A stretch of DNA of 28,824 bases from Ignavibacteria bacterium UBA7675 (GTDB lineage Bacteria; Bacteroidota; Ignavibacteria; Kapaibacteriales; UB7675), in the NCBI GenBank assembly GCA_002483085.1, contig DLHF01000086.1:1-28824 (forward strand), in the 5' to 3' direction. Positions 1 to 8,818 of the stretch are shown here, in pieces. The first letter of the stretch is position 1. The number at the start of each line of letters is the position of its first letter. The notes under the pieces are model-generated. The model was not told the origin of the DNA and did not search any database. It was given only the letters and a program-made list of their open reading frames with translations. Both the position numbers and the translations under genes were made by a program.

Positions 1-830
1 CACGGCTCGCGCTTCTCGCCTTCGCTGCTTCGGCGTGGCCTGTCTTGTTGAGAATAAGCACCAGAGCGCGGAGCGCGCAGCGGAATACGACGGCGGGGCA
101 CTTCCATCCCACCATCGGCCTGTTCGCTGCGAACGGCAGTACGGCCTACTCCTGTTCCGGCAAAAACAAACACGAATTCGCCTTTAAATCGCTCGTTGCT
201 GAATTTCTCCAACAGCTCGGCTACTGTTCCATAATGACGAGTTTCCGAGGTCATCGTAAGATTACAGCCGAGAAAGGCGCGCCGCTCGGGCATCACCTTT
301 ACAGCGGCTTCCAATAGCGGCAGCAGTCGGTACGGTGTCTCTAACAGTACAACAGTACGGGTTTCCGAAGCCAGCTCGCGAAGCTGCGCAACGCGGTCGT
401 CGGAATCGCGGGAGAGAAATCCAGCAAAAATGAACTGATGAACGGGCAGCCCGCTCGTAACAAGAGCGGTCATAATACTTGAAGCACCGGGCGCAGCAAC
501 AACAGGGATGCTTTTCTGCACGGCCTGCTGTACCAATTCAAGCCCCGGATCGGCGAGCAGAGGCGTACCGGCATCAGAAATCAGAGCCAGAGTCTTCCCG
601 GCGGCAAGCATAGCCAAAAGAACAGGAGTCTGTTCTGCTTCGTTGTGCTCGTGCAGCTCTTCGATAGTTTTGGCAAGCCGAAGCTGGTGCATCAGGCGGG
701 CTCCCACCTTTCCTTCCTCGCAGACCACCACATCCGCGAGCTTCAGAATTTTTATCGCCCGCAGGCTAATATCATCGGCATTGCCAATGGGTGTCGATAC
801 GACATACAATGTACCCGTTTGTGTCTCCAT
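1..830 (-). CDS. rsmI: RsmI-family 16S rRNA 2'-O-methyltransferase (partial, 3' end outside window)
   Basis: Reading the minus strand from the ATG at 828-830 gives an open frame of 276 codons that runs off the window without a stop. The N-terminus has the tetrapyrrole-methylase/RsmI hallmarks: STPIGN near residue 13, an acidic CEE about 25 residues later, a HNE motif, SDAGTPLLADPG near residues 85-96, and an APGASS loop. RsmI methylates the 2'-OH of C1402 in 16S rRNA using SAM. Two points depart from canonical RsmI: CEEGK replaces the usual AEDTR, and the loop reads PGAS rather than PGPS, so this may be the related Bacteroidota paralogue rather than true RsmI. After the methylase domain (about residue 225) the tail is rich in Arg, Ser and Pro and looks disordered. 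The gene is divergent from the histidine kinase. The family call is firm; the exact substrate is less so. Confidence 0.85.
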   Translation of the reverse strand, partial: METQTGTLYVVSTPIGNADDISLRAIKILKLADVVVCEEGKVGARLMHQLRLAKTIEELHEHNEAEQTPVLLAMLAAGKTLALISDAGTPLLADPGLELVQQAVQKSIPVVAAPGASSIMTALVTSGLPVHQFIFAGFLSRDSDDRVAQLRELASETRTVVLLETPYRLLPLLEAAVKVMPERRAFLGCNLTMTSETRHYGTVAELLEKFSNERFKGEFVFVFAGTGVGRTAVRSEQADGGMEVPRRRIPLRAPRSGAYSQQDRPRRSSEGEKREP

Positions 831-1148
831 AGCTCAAGCATTACCCGTATATGCCAATTCGGATATTGTGTATGCCCTACCTGTACCGATAGCTCATAGA
901 AGCCGATACAGAGCCAGGCTCACAAATATGGAAAAGGCAGTCTTGAAAGAAGCGGAAAATTTCTTATCTTCTCGGTCAACTACATATCTTTGGTGCAAAT
1001 ATAGCACGATCGAGGTAAATCCCGACGGAACCTTGCAGCAGTTCTGTCTTCCCGGGTCTATGCGCTTGTGCCCGGTGGTAATACTATAGACAACTGTCCT
1101 TGTTCCAGCCAAGCATATCGTACAACAACAGATCATGCGGAGAACTCC
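831..1148. other. Divergent intergenic region between rsmI and the sensor kinase
   Basis: This 318-bp gap should hold the promoters of both divergent genes. Two partial matches to the Bacteroidota -7 element TAnnTTTG lie close together: TATCTTTG on the plus strand at 985-992 and TATATTTG on the minus strand at 996-1003. Neither has a convincing TTTG about 19 bp upstream, so they are only candidates. An 8-base direct repeat, ATAGCTCA, occurs at 829 and 889. A GGAG at 1139-1142 is well placed as ribosome binding site for the kinase ATG at 1149. I see no gene here. Confidence 0.35.
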
Positions 1149-4100
1149 ATGTCCACGGCATCCATACTGGTAGTAGAGGATGAGCGAATTGTCTCGAAAG
1201 ACCTCCAGCTCACACTCCGTACACTCGGCTATACGATATGTGGTGCTGCTTACAACGCTCGTGAAGCATTAGAACAAGCTCTCACAACTTCTCCGGATGT
1301 CATTCTGATGGACATCATGCTGAACGACGAGCTTACTGGCATCGACGTAGCAACGACTATCCGTTCCCACAAGGATATTCCTATTATTTACCTTACAGCC
1401 TACACCGACGATGCTATTCTGCAAAAAGCAGGTATCACGCAGCCGTTTGGCTATATTCTCAAGCCATTTACCGAGCGTGAACTCCGCACAGCCATCGAGC
1501 TGGCACTGCACCGCGCGCAGGTAGGCAAACAAATAAGAAAACAGGAAACGTGGTTTTCGACTGCACTACGCAGTATTGGCGACGCTGTCATTGCCACAGA
1601 TGCCGATGGCTGCGTAATATTCCTGAATACACAAGCTGCAATGCTTACAGGCTGGAGCGAGCAAGAAGCCCTCGGCCTGAACCTTGAGCACGTGTTTTCC
1701 GTTGTCCGCGAAAGCGACCATGCTCATATCAACAATTTCAAAAATATTCTCTCAGGCGATCCTGTGCATCATACAGGTACAACTCCGCTGCTGTTACAGA
1801 CACGTGCGGGCGCCTGTATTCCCATAGAGTTCACAGAAACTCCCATACGCGACGACTGGCAGGCAACGAACGGCATTGTCGTGGTCTTCCGCGACGTATC
1901 CGAACGCCACACTATTCGCCGCAATGTTTTCGACCTCGCACGCCTTTCCCGGGAAAATCCATCGCCGGTACTCCGCATCAGCGAGCAGGGTAATATCTTA
2001 TATGTCAATCCAGCGGGTACTGCACTCCTAGAGGCTTGGCAAGTACAGCCCGGCGAAAAGGTACCTGCCCATATAGCCGAGTCGGTAGCCATGGCGCTGG
2101 CAATGCGGGCGACCTCCACTGTCGAAGAACAGACAGCAACCGACCAGCGCCAGTACATGCTTACCATCGTTCCCTATGCAGAAGAGCGCTATGTGCACTT
2201 GTACGCCAACGACATCACCGAACTGCGGCAAACCGATACAGCTCTGCGCGAATCGCATAGGCGGTTTCGCAATATGCTCGAAAAAGTTCCGCTCATCTCG
2301 CTTGTGCTGGACCCCAATGGCTGTATCTCGTTCTGCAACGAATACCTCAGCTCCTTGCTCGGGCGCTCCAGAGAAGAGCTCTTGGGCATAGACTGGTTCG
2401 GCGAATTTGTGCCGACAGCAGAGCGCAAGGAGAGTCGCGAGAGATTTGTAGAGTATATCAGCCAGGGCCATGCTTATCCCTATTTCGAGAGCTATCTCGT
2501 GTGCGCTGGCGGCGAGCAGCGGCTTATTACGTGGACCAATACCGCTCTTCGCGATACAGCAGGTGTGTCGGCAGCGATTGCCTATATCGGTATCGACATT
2601 ACCGAGCGCCGCCGCGAAACTCAAGCTCTGCGCGACAGCGAGGAGCGCTATCGCCAGCTTGTGGAAATGTCGCCCATGGGAATTATCATCCACCAGAATA
2701 ATACCATTGTGTTCAGCAATACAGCAGCGGCGCGTATGCTGGGAGCGACATCACCCCGGCAACTAACAGGCCGCCCAGTGCTTGATATTGTCCTTTCCTC
2801 TTATCACAATATCGTGCGCGAACGCATCAATAATATTATACAACACTCCACCGAAGCCCCCCTTATCGAAGAACAGTTCGTCAGGTTCGACGGCTCGGCG
2901 GTGGATGTAGAAGTGGTAGCTATTCCCACAGCCTATAACAATGAGCCCGCCGTACAGGTAGTATTTCTGAACATCAGCGAACGCAAAAGAATAGCGCGCG
3001 AGGCAGAGCATCAGTTTATACGCCTGCAATCGCTTTATGAGCTGCTCGACCGCACACGACAATTGCAATCCATCGAGGAACTGTATGAGTCTGGGCTGAG
3101 AACATTAGAGCGCACGCTACAAGTGCAGCGCTCGGCATTGCTGCTCTACGACACAGCAGGCGTCATGCGCTTTGTGGCATGGCACAACCTTTCAGACAAC
3201 TACCGGCAGTACGTAGAGGGGCATTCTCCTTGGGCATCCGATGATTCGGCACCGGCTGCAATCTTTATCACCGACATCGAGAACGACAGCCACACCAATC
3301 ATTTTCGCGATATTCTGCGGGAAGAAGGCATACGCTCGCTTGCATTTATTCCTCTGATAGCAGATGGCGCACTGACTGGTAAATTTATGATTTACTTCGA
3401 TGAACCACATGTATTTACCCAAGAAGAAAAGCTGCTCATCGAAACAATATCCAGCCACATCGAATTTGCAATAAGCGGTATCAGAGCGGATATACGGCTG
3501 CGCGAGAGCGAGGAAAAATTTAGAAGCGTGTCTGAAAAGACATCGGCGCTCATTGCTATTTTCAAAGAAAACTACTTATATATCAACCCGGCATTTGAGA
3601 GGCTTACTGGCTATACGGCATCCGAAGCGCTGGGCATGGCCCATCACCAAATCCTCGACCCGTCGATTGTAGATGGCACAATGGAAGCTATCGCACGGGT
3701 GCAGCAGTTTCGGCAACCTGCGCGGCGCGAATGCTTTATTCGCACCAAACAGGGCGTTGGGCGCTGGTTGGATGTTGTTATTGATTTAATGCCCTACGGA
3801 GGCGACGAAGCAATTTTCCTGACAGGTGTAGACATTACCGAGCGCAGGCAAAACGAATTTCTGATCGAAGCCCAGAAAGATATTTTGCAGATGATTGCTC
3901 ACGGCGACTCACTCCAGACAATTTTCCCCGCCGTTTCCTCATTTGTAGAGCAGCAGTCGTCGCAAACTACCTGCCTCATTTATATTCCCGACAGCGATGG
4001 CGTTTTCCGTCCATTTGGCAAACCCCGGCCTAGCGAGCTGGCCTACTGCTTACCATCGGGCACTATTGGCGACGACGACGGGCTCATAGCAACGGCAATT

Positions 4101-5849
4101 CGCAAAGGCACCCATGTGTCCGAATGTATCGTCCTATCGCCGCCAGATGCTCCCGGCAGCCCGGATATACGCATGGCCTGTGCATACCCGGTGATAGACT
4201 TCCGAAGGAAGGTACTCGGCGTTGTGGTAGTCGTTGGCAGCAACTTCGAGGGCTTCAACTCTGCCTCCGTTCGCGTTATTCAGATTGCCGCGCAACTCGC
4301 TTCTATTGTATTGGAGCGCGACTCTACATTTGAAGCTCTGGAAAAAGCACTGCAAAAGAACTTTCGACGCGCTGTACAGAACCTTCAAAATCACGTGTTT
4401 AAAATTGAACGACGCTCCAATGGCGAGCTGTACTACACCCTCTCCGAAGGTAAAATGGCAGAAGTGGCCAATATGCGCACCGATGAAGTAGAAGGCATTC
4501 CGCTATCGCACTTGTACAAAGCCGACATATACAGCATTATGCTTTGCTATCTGGATCGCGCCTTTGCTGGTGAAGCAGTTACTTTCGAAGAACACTTCGA
4601 CAACCGCTGGTTCCTTACTACTTACGAGCCTTTCTTCAACGAAAAAGGACAGGTAGAAGAAATCATCGGTTCGTCGGTAGAAATTACACGCCAGAAACTC
4701 GTGGAAGAAGCTCTTCGCACCAGCGAGGAACGCTACAAGCTGATTATCGACACCCTGCCTATTGGCATCATGAAAATGATCGAGACGGAGAACGGCTGGG
4801 ACTACGAGTACACCAATGCACAAGCGGCTGTGCAAACTGGCTACGAACCCGACGACCTCCGCGATGGCAGAAGTATGCTGGCAGTGCATCCAGAAGACCA
4901 CGCAGTGCTCGGCGAAAAATGGTATAATTGGCTACACAGTCCAACCCGTAAGACCATACACCTCACGTATCGGTTCAGGCACAAAAAGGGACATTATATC
5001 TGGCTCGACAATTACGCAGTACGAGTCACCAATCCGCACACGAAATTTCAGGAGGTAATCCAGATGATTATGGACATTACCGAACAGAAAAAAGCAGAGC
5101 AGGAACTCCATGCAGCACTGGCCAAAGAACGCGAACTCAACAACCTAAAGACACGATTTGTAAGCACTGTTTCGCACGAATTCCGCACACCGCTCACGGG
5201 TATTCTGATGTCGACAGAACTGCTGGAACGCTACTACGACAAGCTCGAACCGCACCAGCGCCAGGAAGAAATAGCCAAGATTAAAACCCGTGTCAACGAG
5301 CTCACAGAGCTTATGGACGATTTTCTGCTCCAGTCGTCGGTGCAGAGCATGGCCGAGCGCTTCCGGCCTGAAATGGTTGACATTGGAGACATCACGTCCC
5401 ACTGCATCTATGAGCTTCGCTCTATACTCTCGGAAAACCCGCATGAACTCCTGGCTACAATACCCGACAATCTGCCCGCGCTGCACGGCGACCCGAAACT
5501 GCTGCGGCATGTTGTCCACAATCTGCTTTCCAACGCTATTAAATACTCGCCAACCGGTTCCACTATCCACTTTGAACTGAGCCTTGAAGGCCACATGATC
5601 GTCATGCGGGTACGAGATCGCGGCATCGGCATTCCCGAAGAAGAACTCTCCCGCCTGTTTACACCATTCTTCCGCGCTTCGAACACCGGAAAAATCAAAG
5701 GAACCGGATTAGGGCTTTCTATTATCAAAGAATTTGTCGAAATTCACGCCGGTACAATTGCAGTGCAGTCGAAAGCAGGGCATGGCACAACAGTCGTCGT
5801 CCATCTGCCTCTTATCTCCGGCAGGGACAGTAGCAACAAGGCGGAGTAA
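1149..5849 (+). CDS. Receiver-PAS/GAF multidomain sensor histidine kinase
   Basis: The open frame begins at 1068, but I chose the ATG at 1149 because GGAG lies 6 bases upstream and the receiver domain starts at once after it, giving 1566 residues. Domains in order, with approximate residues: receiver 4-120 (acidic VVEDE, phospho-acceptor D55 in LMDIML, LTA, KPF); PAS 134-255; weak PAS 260-370; PAS 370-490; PAS 495-615; GAF 620-780; PAS 785-900; GAF 905-1065; PAS 1070-1190; PAS 1190-1310; HisKA with the H-box SHEFRTPL (H1343); and HATPase_c with N-box HNLLSNAIKY, G1 DRGIGIP, F-box FTPFFRAS and G2 GTGLGLSI. No transmembrane segment is obvious, so it is probably a cytoplasmic sensor. No response-regulator gene with an output domain is adjacent. 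The signal is unknown. It leads the operon, with yggS starting 17 bases after its stop. Confidence 0.93.
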   Translation: MSTASILVVEDERIVSKDLQLTLRTLGYTICGAAYNAREALEQALTTSPDVILMDIMLNDELTGIDVATTIRSHKDIPIIYLTAYTDDAILQKAGITQPFGYILKPFTERELRTAIELALHRAQVGKQIRKQETWFSTALRSIGDAVIATDADGCVIFLNTQAAMLTGWSEQEALGLNLEHVFSVVRESDHAHINNFKNILSGDPVHHTGTTPLLLQTRAGACIPIEFTETPIRDDWQATNGIVVVFRDVSERHTIRRNVFDLARLSRENPSPVLRISEQGNILYVNPAGTALLEAWQVQPGEKVPAHIAESVAMALAMRATSTVEEQTATDQRQYMLTIVPYAEERYVHLYANDITELRQTDTALRESHRRFRNMLEKVPLISLVLDPNGCISFCNEYLSSLLGRSREELLGIDWFGEFVPTAERKESRERFVEYISQGHAYPYFESYLVCAGGEQRLITWTNTALRDTAGVSAAIAYIGIDITERRRETQALRDSEERYRQLVEMSPMGIIIHQNNTIVFSNTAAARMLGATSPRQLTGRPVLDIVLSSYHNIVRERINNIIQHSTEAPLIEEQFVRFDGSAVDVEVVAIPTAYNNEPAVQVVFLNISERKRIAREAEHQFIRLQSLYELLDRTRQLQSIEELYESGLRTLERTLQVQRSALLLYDTAGVMRFVAWHNLSDNYRQYVEGHSPWASDDSAPAAIFITDIENDSHTNHFRDILREEGIRSLAFIPLIADGALTGKFMIYFDEPHVFTQEEKLLIETISSHIEFAISGIRADIRLRESEEKFRSVSEKTSALIAIFKENYLYINPAFERLTGYTASEALGMAHHQILDPSIVDGTMEAIARVQQFRQPARRECFIRTKQGVGRWLDVVIDLMPYGGDEAIFLTGVDITERRQNEFLIEAQKDILQMIAHGDSLQTIFPAVSSFVEQQSSQTTCLIYIPDSDGVFRPFGKPRPSELAYCLPSGTIGDDDGLIATAIRKGTHVSECIVLSPPDAPGSPDIRMACAYPVIDFRRKVLGVVVVVGSNFEGFNSASVRVIQIAAQLASIVLERDSTFEALEKALQKNFRRAVQNLQNHVFKIERRSNGELYYTLSEGKMAEVANMRTDEVEGIPLSHLYKADIYSIMLCYLDRAFAGEAVTFEEHFDNRWFLTTYEPFFNEKGQVEEIIGSSVEITRQKLVEEALRTSEERYKLIIDTLPIGIMKMIETENGWDYEYTNAQAAVQTGYEPDDLRDGRSMLAVHPEDHAVLGEKWYNWLHSPTRKTIHLTYRFRHKKGHYIWLDNYAVRVTNPHTKFQEVIQMIMDITEQKKAEQELHAALAKERELNNLKTRFVSTVSHEFRTPLTGILMSTELLERYYDKLEPHQRQEEIAKIKTRVNELTELMDDFLLQSSVQSMAERFRPEMVDIGDITSHCIYELRSILSENPHELLATIPDNLPALHGDPKLLRHVVHNLLSNAIKYSPTGSTIHFELSLEGHMIVMRVRDRGIGIPEEELSRLFTPFFRASNTGKIKGTGLGLSIIKEFVEIHAGTIAVQSKAGHGTTVVVHLPLISGRDSSNKAE

Positions 5850-5866
5850 TAGGAATATCAGAAGGC

Positions 5867-6613
5867 ATGAAGAGCGAACAACAACACACAGAGGAACTAC
5901 GGCAACGATACGCTGACCTGCAGCAACAGCTCGACCGCGCAGCCGAAGACGCGGGCCGCACTCCCGGCTCTGTACAATTAGTAGCGGTTACCAAAACTCA
6001 TCCCATTGAAGTAGTCCAAGCGGCGATTGAAGCAGGCATGACACAATTGGGCGAGAACTACGTGCAAGAGCTCCGCGATAAGATGCAGTTCTTTGAGGAA
6101 CACCCCTCTACGGGAAAGCCACAATGGCATTTTATAGGGCACTTGCAGCGCAATAAAGTTAAATATATCGCCCGTGACGTTGCGCTCATCCACTCGGTGG
6201 ACTCCGCAGCACTCGCTGAGGAAATTGGCAGGCAGGCGGCATTGTACAATCGAACAATTGACATTTTACTCCAGGTAAATACATCGGGAGAACAATCGAA
6301 ATCTGGCTGTGCTCCCGGGGAAATTGCCGAACTCGCCGAGCGCGCGCTGGCGATTCCCCATGTGCGCGTGCGCGGCCTGATGACAATAGCGGCGTTTTCC
6401 GACAACCCGGAAGAAAGCCGCCCCATGTTCCGCCTGCTGCGTACTCTGCGCGACGAAGTGCAAAAGCAGTTTCCGACCGCAGATTTCAGCGAGCTCTCTA
6501 TGGGCATGACTGGCGATTTCACAACGGCAATCCAAGAAGGCGCTACCTTCATACGTATAGGTACAGCGCTGTTTGGAGAACGCCCCGCAACACAAGTAAA
6601 CACAGCACTATGA
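5867..6613 (+). CDS. yggS: YggS/PROSC family pyridoxal-phosphate homeostasis protein
   Basis: This 248-residue protein belongs to the single-domain, alanine-racemase-like YggS/PLPBP family, which binds PLP and keeps B6 vitamer and amino-acid pools balanced without known catalysis. Visible family motifs are LVAVTKTHP with the PLP lysine at about K43, LGENYVQE, WHFIGHLQRNK, IHSVDS, QVNTSGEQSKSG, VRGLMTIA and LSMGMTGDF followed by RIGTALFG at the end, which holds the phosphate-binding region. Length is slightly above the usual 225-235 because of an N-terminal helix. A GAAGG lies just upstream of the ATG. The stop overlaps the PNP start in an ATGA, so translational coupling is likely. Its position directly after the sensor kinase is probably just operon sharing. 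Confidence 0.94.
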   Translation: MKSEQQHTEELRQRYADLQQQLDRAAEDAGRTPGSVQLVAVTKTHPIEVVQAAIEAGMTQLGENYVQELRDKMQFFEEHPSTGKPQWHFIGHLQRNKVKYIARDVALIHSVDSAALAEEIGRQAALYNRTIDILLQVNTSGEQSKSGCAPGEIAELAERALAIPHVRVRGLMTIAAFSDNPEESRPMFRLLRTLRDEVQKQFPTADFSELSMGMTGDFTTAIQEGATFIRIGTALFGERPATQVNTAL

Positions 6614-7464
6614 CAACCCTGCGACAGTATATGGAAGAAACCGCAGCCGTAATACGGCAGCACACATCTTCGACACCGAGCATCGGGATTATTCTCGGCA
6701 CCGGGCTCGGCGGTTTAGTGTCGGATATCGACATCGAAGTGTCTATTCCCTACAGCTCTCTTCCGCATTTCTCCGTTCCTACTGTAGAATCGCACAAGGG
6801 CAATTTGATCTTTGGCACGCTGGCCGGAACGCCGGTTGTAGTGATGCAAGGACGCTTTCACTACTACGAAGGCTATTCCATGCAGCAAATCGCCTTCCCT
6901 GTGCGCGTAATGAAACTTCTCGGCGTGCATACCCTTCTGATCTCCAATGCCTGTGGCAGTATGAATCCGCATTATCGACGCGGCGAGCTGATGATCATGA
7001 CCGATCATATCAATCTGCTCGGCGATAATCCGCTCGTTGGTCCAAATGATGCAACGCTTGGTCCGCGCTTTCCCGATATGAGCGAACCGTACTCCCAGCA
7101 CCTGATTGCTCTTGCCGATGCTGTAGCTCTTGAGAACAAAATTCGCCTGCACCACGGTGTGTATGTAGCCGTGGCCGGGCCTAATCTGGAAACACGTGCA
7201 GAATATCGCTTTCTGCGCACAATAGGCGCCGATGTCGTAGGTATGAGCACTGTGCCGGAGAATATCGCAGCGCGGCACATGGACATGGAAGTGCTCGGCA
7301 TATCGATTATTACCGATGAATGCTATCCCGATGCTCTTGAACCCGTAAGTGTAGAAACCATTATCGCTACGGCTGTGCAAGCCGAACCGAATATGACGAC
7401 TATACTGAAAGGTGTCGTAGAGCGCGTACCATCCACCAAACTTCACGAAGAAAAAACGTTATGA
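6610..7464 (+). CDS. punA: Purine nucleoside phosphorylase (PNP family 2, trimeric type)
   Basis: This 284-residue protein matches the low-molecular-mass trimeric PNP/MTAP family, which cleaves purine (deoxy)nucleosides with phosphate to the free base and (deoxy)ribose-1-phosphate. Motifs in order are GIILGTGLGG (phosphate loop), ESHKGNL, MQGRFHYYEGY, ISNACGSMN, TDHINLLGDNPL, GPNLETRAEYR and VGMSTVPENIAARH. At the position that is Asn243 in human PNP, which contacts the 6-oxo group, this protein has Asp236 (ITDEC). Asp there is also found in methylthioadenosine phosphorylases, so 6-aminopurine or broader specificity is possible; the GPNLET and MSTVPE segments still favour a PNP call. It overlaps yggS and the downstream lipoprotein gene by 4 bases each (ATGA). 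Confidence 0.92.
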   Translation: MTTLRQYMEETAAVIRQHTSSTPSIGIILGTGLGGLVSDIDIEVSIPYSSLPHFSVPTVESHKGNLIFGTLAGTPVVVMQGRFHYYEGYSMQQIAFPVRVMKLLGVHTLLISNACGSMNPHYRRGELMIMTDHINLLGDNPLVGPNDATLGPRFPDMSEPYSQHLIALADAVALENKIRLHHGVYVAVAGPNLETRAEYRFLRTIGADVVGMSTVPENIAARHMDMEVLGISIITDECYPDALEPVSVETIIATAVQAEPNMTTILKGVVERVPSTKLHEEKTL

Positions 7465-8516
7465 AACATCGTATTCTGCTCTTTGCAGCCTCGCTGCTTC
7501 TGGCCGTTGGCTGTAAGCCGGAAGAACTCACAGTAAACCAGCCTTACGAAGACTGGACACTGCTGGCTCTCTCCGGCAATGGTACCGAACTGTCGGTCAT
7601 AGACCAGCCAGAAAACAGCTTGGTACAACAAGACGCTTATAAAGCCACAAACGGCACGTCGCTCCCCACGGGCATTACTTCCGTTGTGGAATTCCGCGAT
7701 ACGCTGTACTTTATCAGCCCGTCAGAGATGAAAATTGAGGTTGCGACGAAGTTCTGGGGCTATAAACACGTAGCGACGCTGGATTTCAGTAGCATGGGCC
7801 TGAAGCCCGCCGATATCGCCTTTCCTAATGCGACATCAGGCTATATCGTGTTCTCCAATCGCAGTGAAGTAGGCGTAGTCGATATTACGCAGCTCTTTAC
7901 CGATGATATGGACAAGATTTTTATTAAGACCATTCCCGTCGGAAACAATCCGGTGAGTATTGCGGCGCTTGGCAATAAACTGCTCACTGCCAACCTCGGC
8001 GACAACAGCGTTACAGTGATCGATTCCCGCACGCTGTCGGCTGTAAAAACAATCCCCGTGCATACGGCTCCGTTGTTTATCCGCACCGATTCCGATGGCA
8101 AAGAAGCAGTGCTCGTAAGTGCCGGTGCAGGCAAAATTTCTACTGGCGAAGCCCAAACCGCTAGCCGTGTGCAGTTTATCAGCGAGGAAACATTAGAGGT
8201 GACACGCTCGCTTACGCTGTACGACAAACCTACAGATTCGCTCAGCTCCATGCCTCTCGGCCTTGTGGTGTCCAACGATGAATTCGCGTTTGTACCGCTG
8301 TCTACATCGCTCATCCTTGTCAATACGCGCCAAAAACAGCCCAGTATTCGCAATATCGAGCGCAAAGTGTACCAGCATATCTTCCTGAATGCTACGCGCA
8401 ATGAGGTCGTAACACTCGACACCGTTGCCAATCGTGTGTCGGTTTTCAGCGGACGCGGTGGGCGCGCCAGTGCGTTTACAATCCCCGTGGGATCGTCCGT
8501 GCTCCAGCCGTATTGA
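7461..8516 (+). CDS. YncE-like beta-propeller lipoprotein
   Basis: This 351-residue protein begins with a lipoprotein signal peptide: MKHR, a hydrophobic core, then LAVGC with C18 as the lipidated cysteine. The mature part resembles YVTN/YncE-type beta-propeller proteins. The clearest repeat is around residues 155-200, with TIPVGNNPVSIAALG, LLTANLGDNSVTVID and TIPVHTAPLFI, and weaker blades lie on both sides. Such proteins sit on an envelope membrane and usually act as binding scaffolds; no catalytic motif is visible. It is the last gene of the kinase operon, starting in an ATGA overlap with the PNP stop, and a strong terminator follows about 50 bases downstream. I cannot assign a specific function. 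Confidence 0.8.
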   Translation: MKHRILLFAASLLLAVGCKPEELTVNQPYEDWTLLALSGNGTELSVIDQPENSLVQQDAYKATNGTSLPTGITSVVEFRDTLYFISPSEMKIEVATKFWGYKHVATLDFSSMGLKPADIAFPNATSGYIVFSNRSEVGVVDITQLFTDDMDKIFIKTIPVGNNPVSIAALGNKLLTANLGDNSVTVIDSRTLSAVKTIPVHTAPLFIRTDSDGKEAVLVSAGAGKISTGEAQTASRVQFISEETLEVTRSLTLYDKPTDSLSSMPLGLVVSNDEFAFVPLSTSLILVNTRQKQPSIRNIERKVYQHIFLNATRNEVVTLDTVANRVSVFSGRGGRASAFTIPVGSSVLQPY

Positions 8517-8818
8517 TCCGCAGGAGTTGGATTTTTTCTCCCTTGCGTGCATTTTTGCAAAAGTTTCAGCCTGGCGGCAATAGCCGTCGGGCTTTTTGTT
8601 GGCTTCTATGAGCAACAGCCTCATTCGTCGGTTGGTACTATTGCACAATAGATAGTGGCACGGGCAGCTTTCAGGCGCCCGTTCGGTCGCTGTCACCGGT
8701 CGCACGAGCCGCTTGGTGATGTGGCCAAAGGACAGCCGCCGACGCACCCGGCTTTGTGCTCAACATGTCTTACAACGGGTCTTCCGGCACGTAGCTTTCG
8801 ATCTTTATTCATATCATT
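8517..8818. other. Intergenic region between the lipoprotein operon and pta
   Basis: The 302-bp gap holds the intrinsic terminator at 8568-8597 and presumably the pta promoter. TAGCTTTC, ending about 25 bases before the pta ATG, is a 7-of-8 match to TAnnTTTG, but no good -33 element precedes it. I see no gene or repeat in the remainder. Confidence 0.35.
8568..8597 (+). terminator. Intrinsic terminator after the lipoprotein gene
   Basis: An 11-bp stem with two G-T wobbles (8568-8578 paired with 8583-8593) and an AATA loop is followed directly by TTTTT. It lies about 50 bases after the last stop codon of the kinase-yggS-PNP-lipoprotein operon and points the right way. Confidence 0.8.

Noticed and set aside
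508..1089. 193-codon plus-strand open frame over the rsmI region
   Set aside because: It is antisense to the well-supported RsmI-family frame and runs into the intergenic region; no recognisable motif.
1068..1148. Upstream ATG extension of the histidine kinase by 27 residues
   Set aside because: The extension is not part of the receiver domain, and GGAG sits correctly before the ATG at 1149.
2028..2693. 221-codon minus-strand open frame inside the histidine kinase gene
   Set aside because: Shadow of the kinase coding strand; no start signal, no family features.
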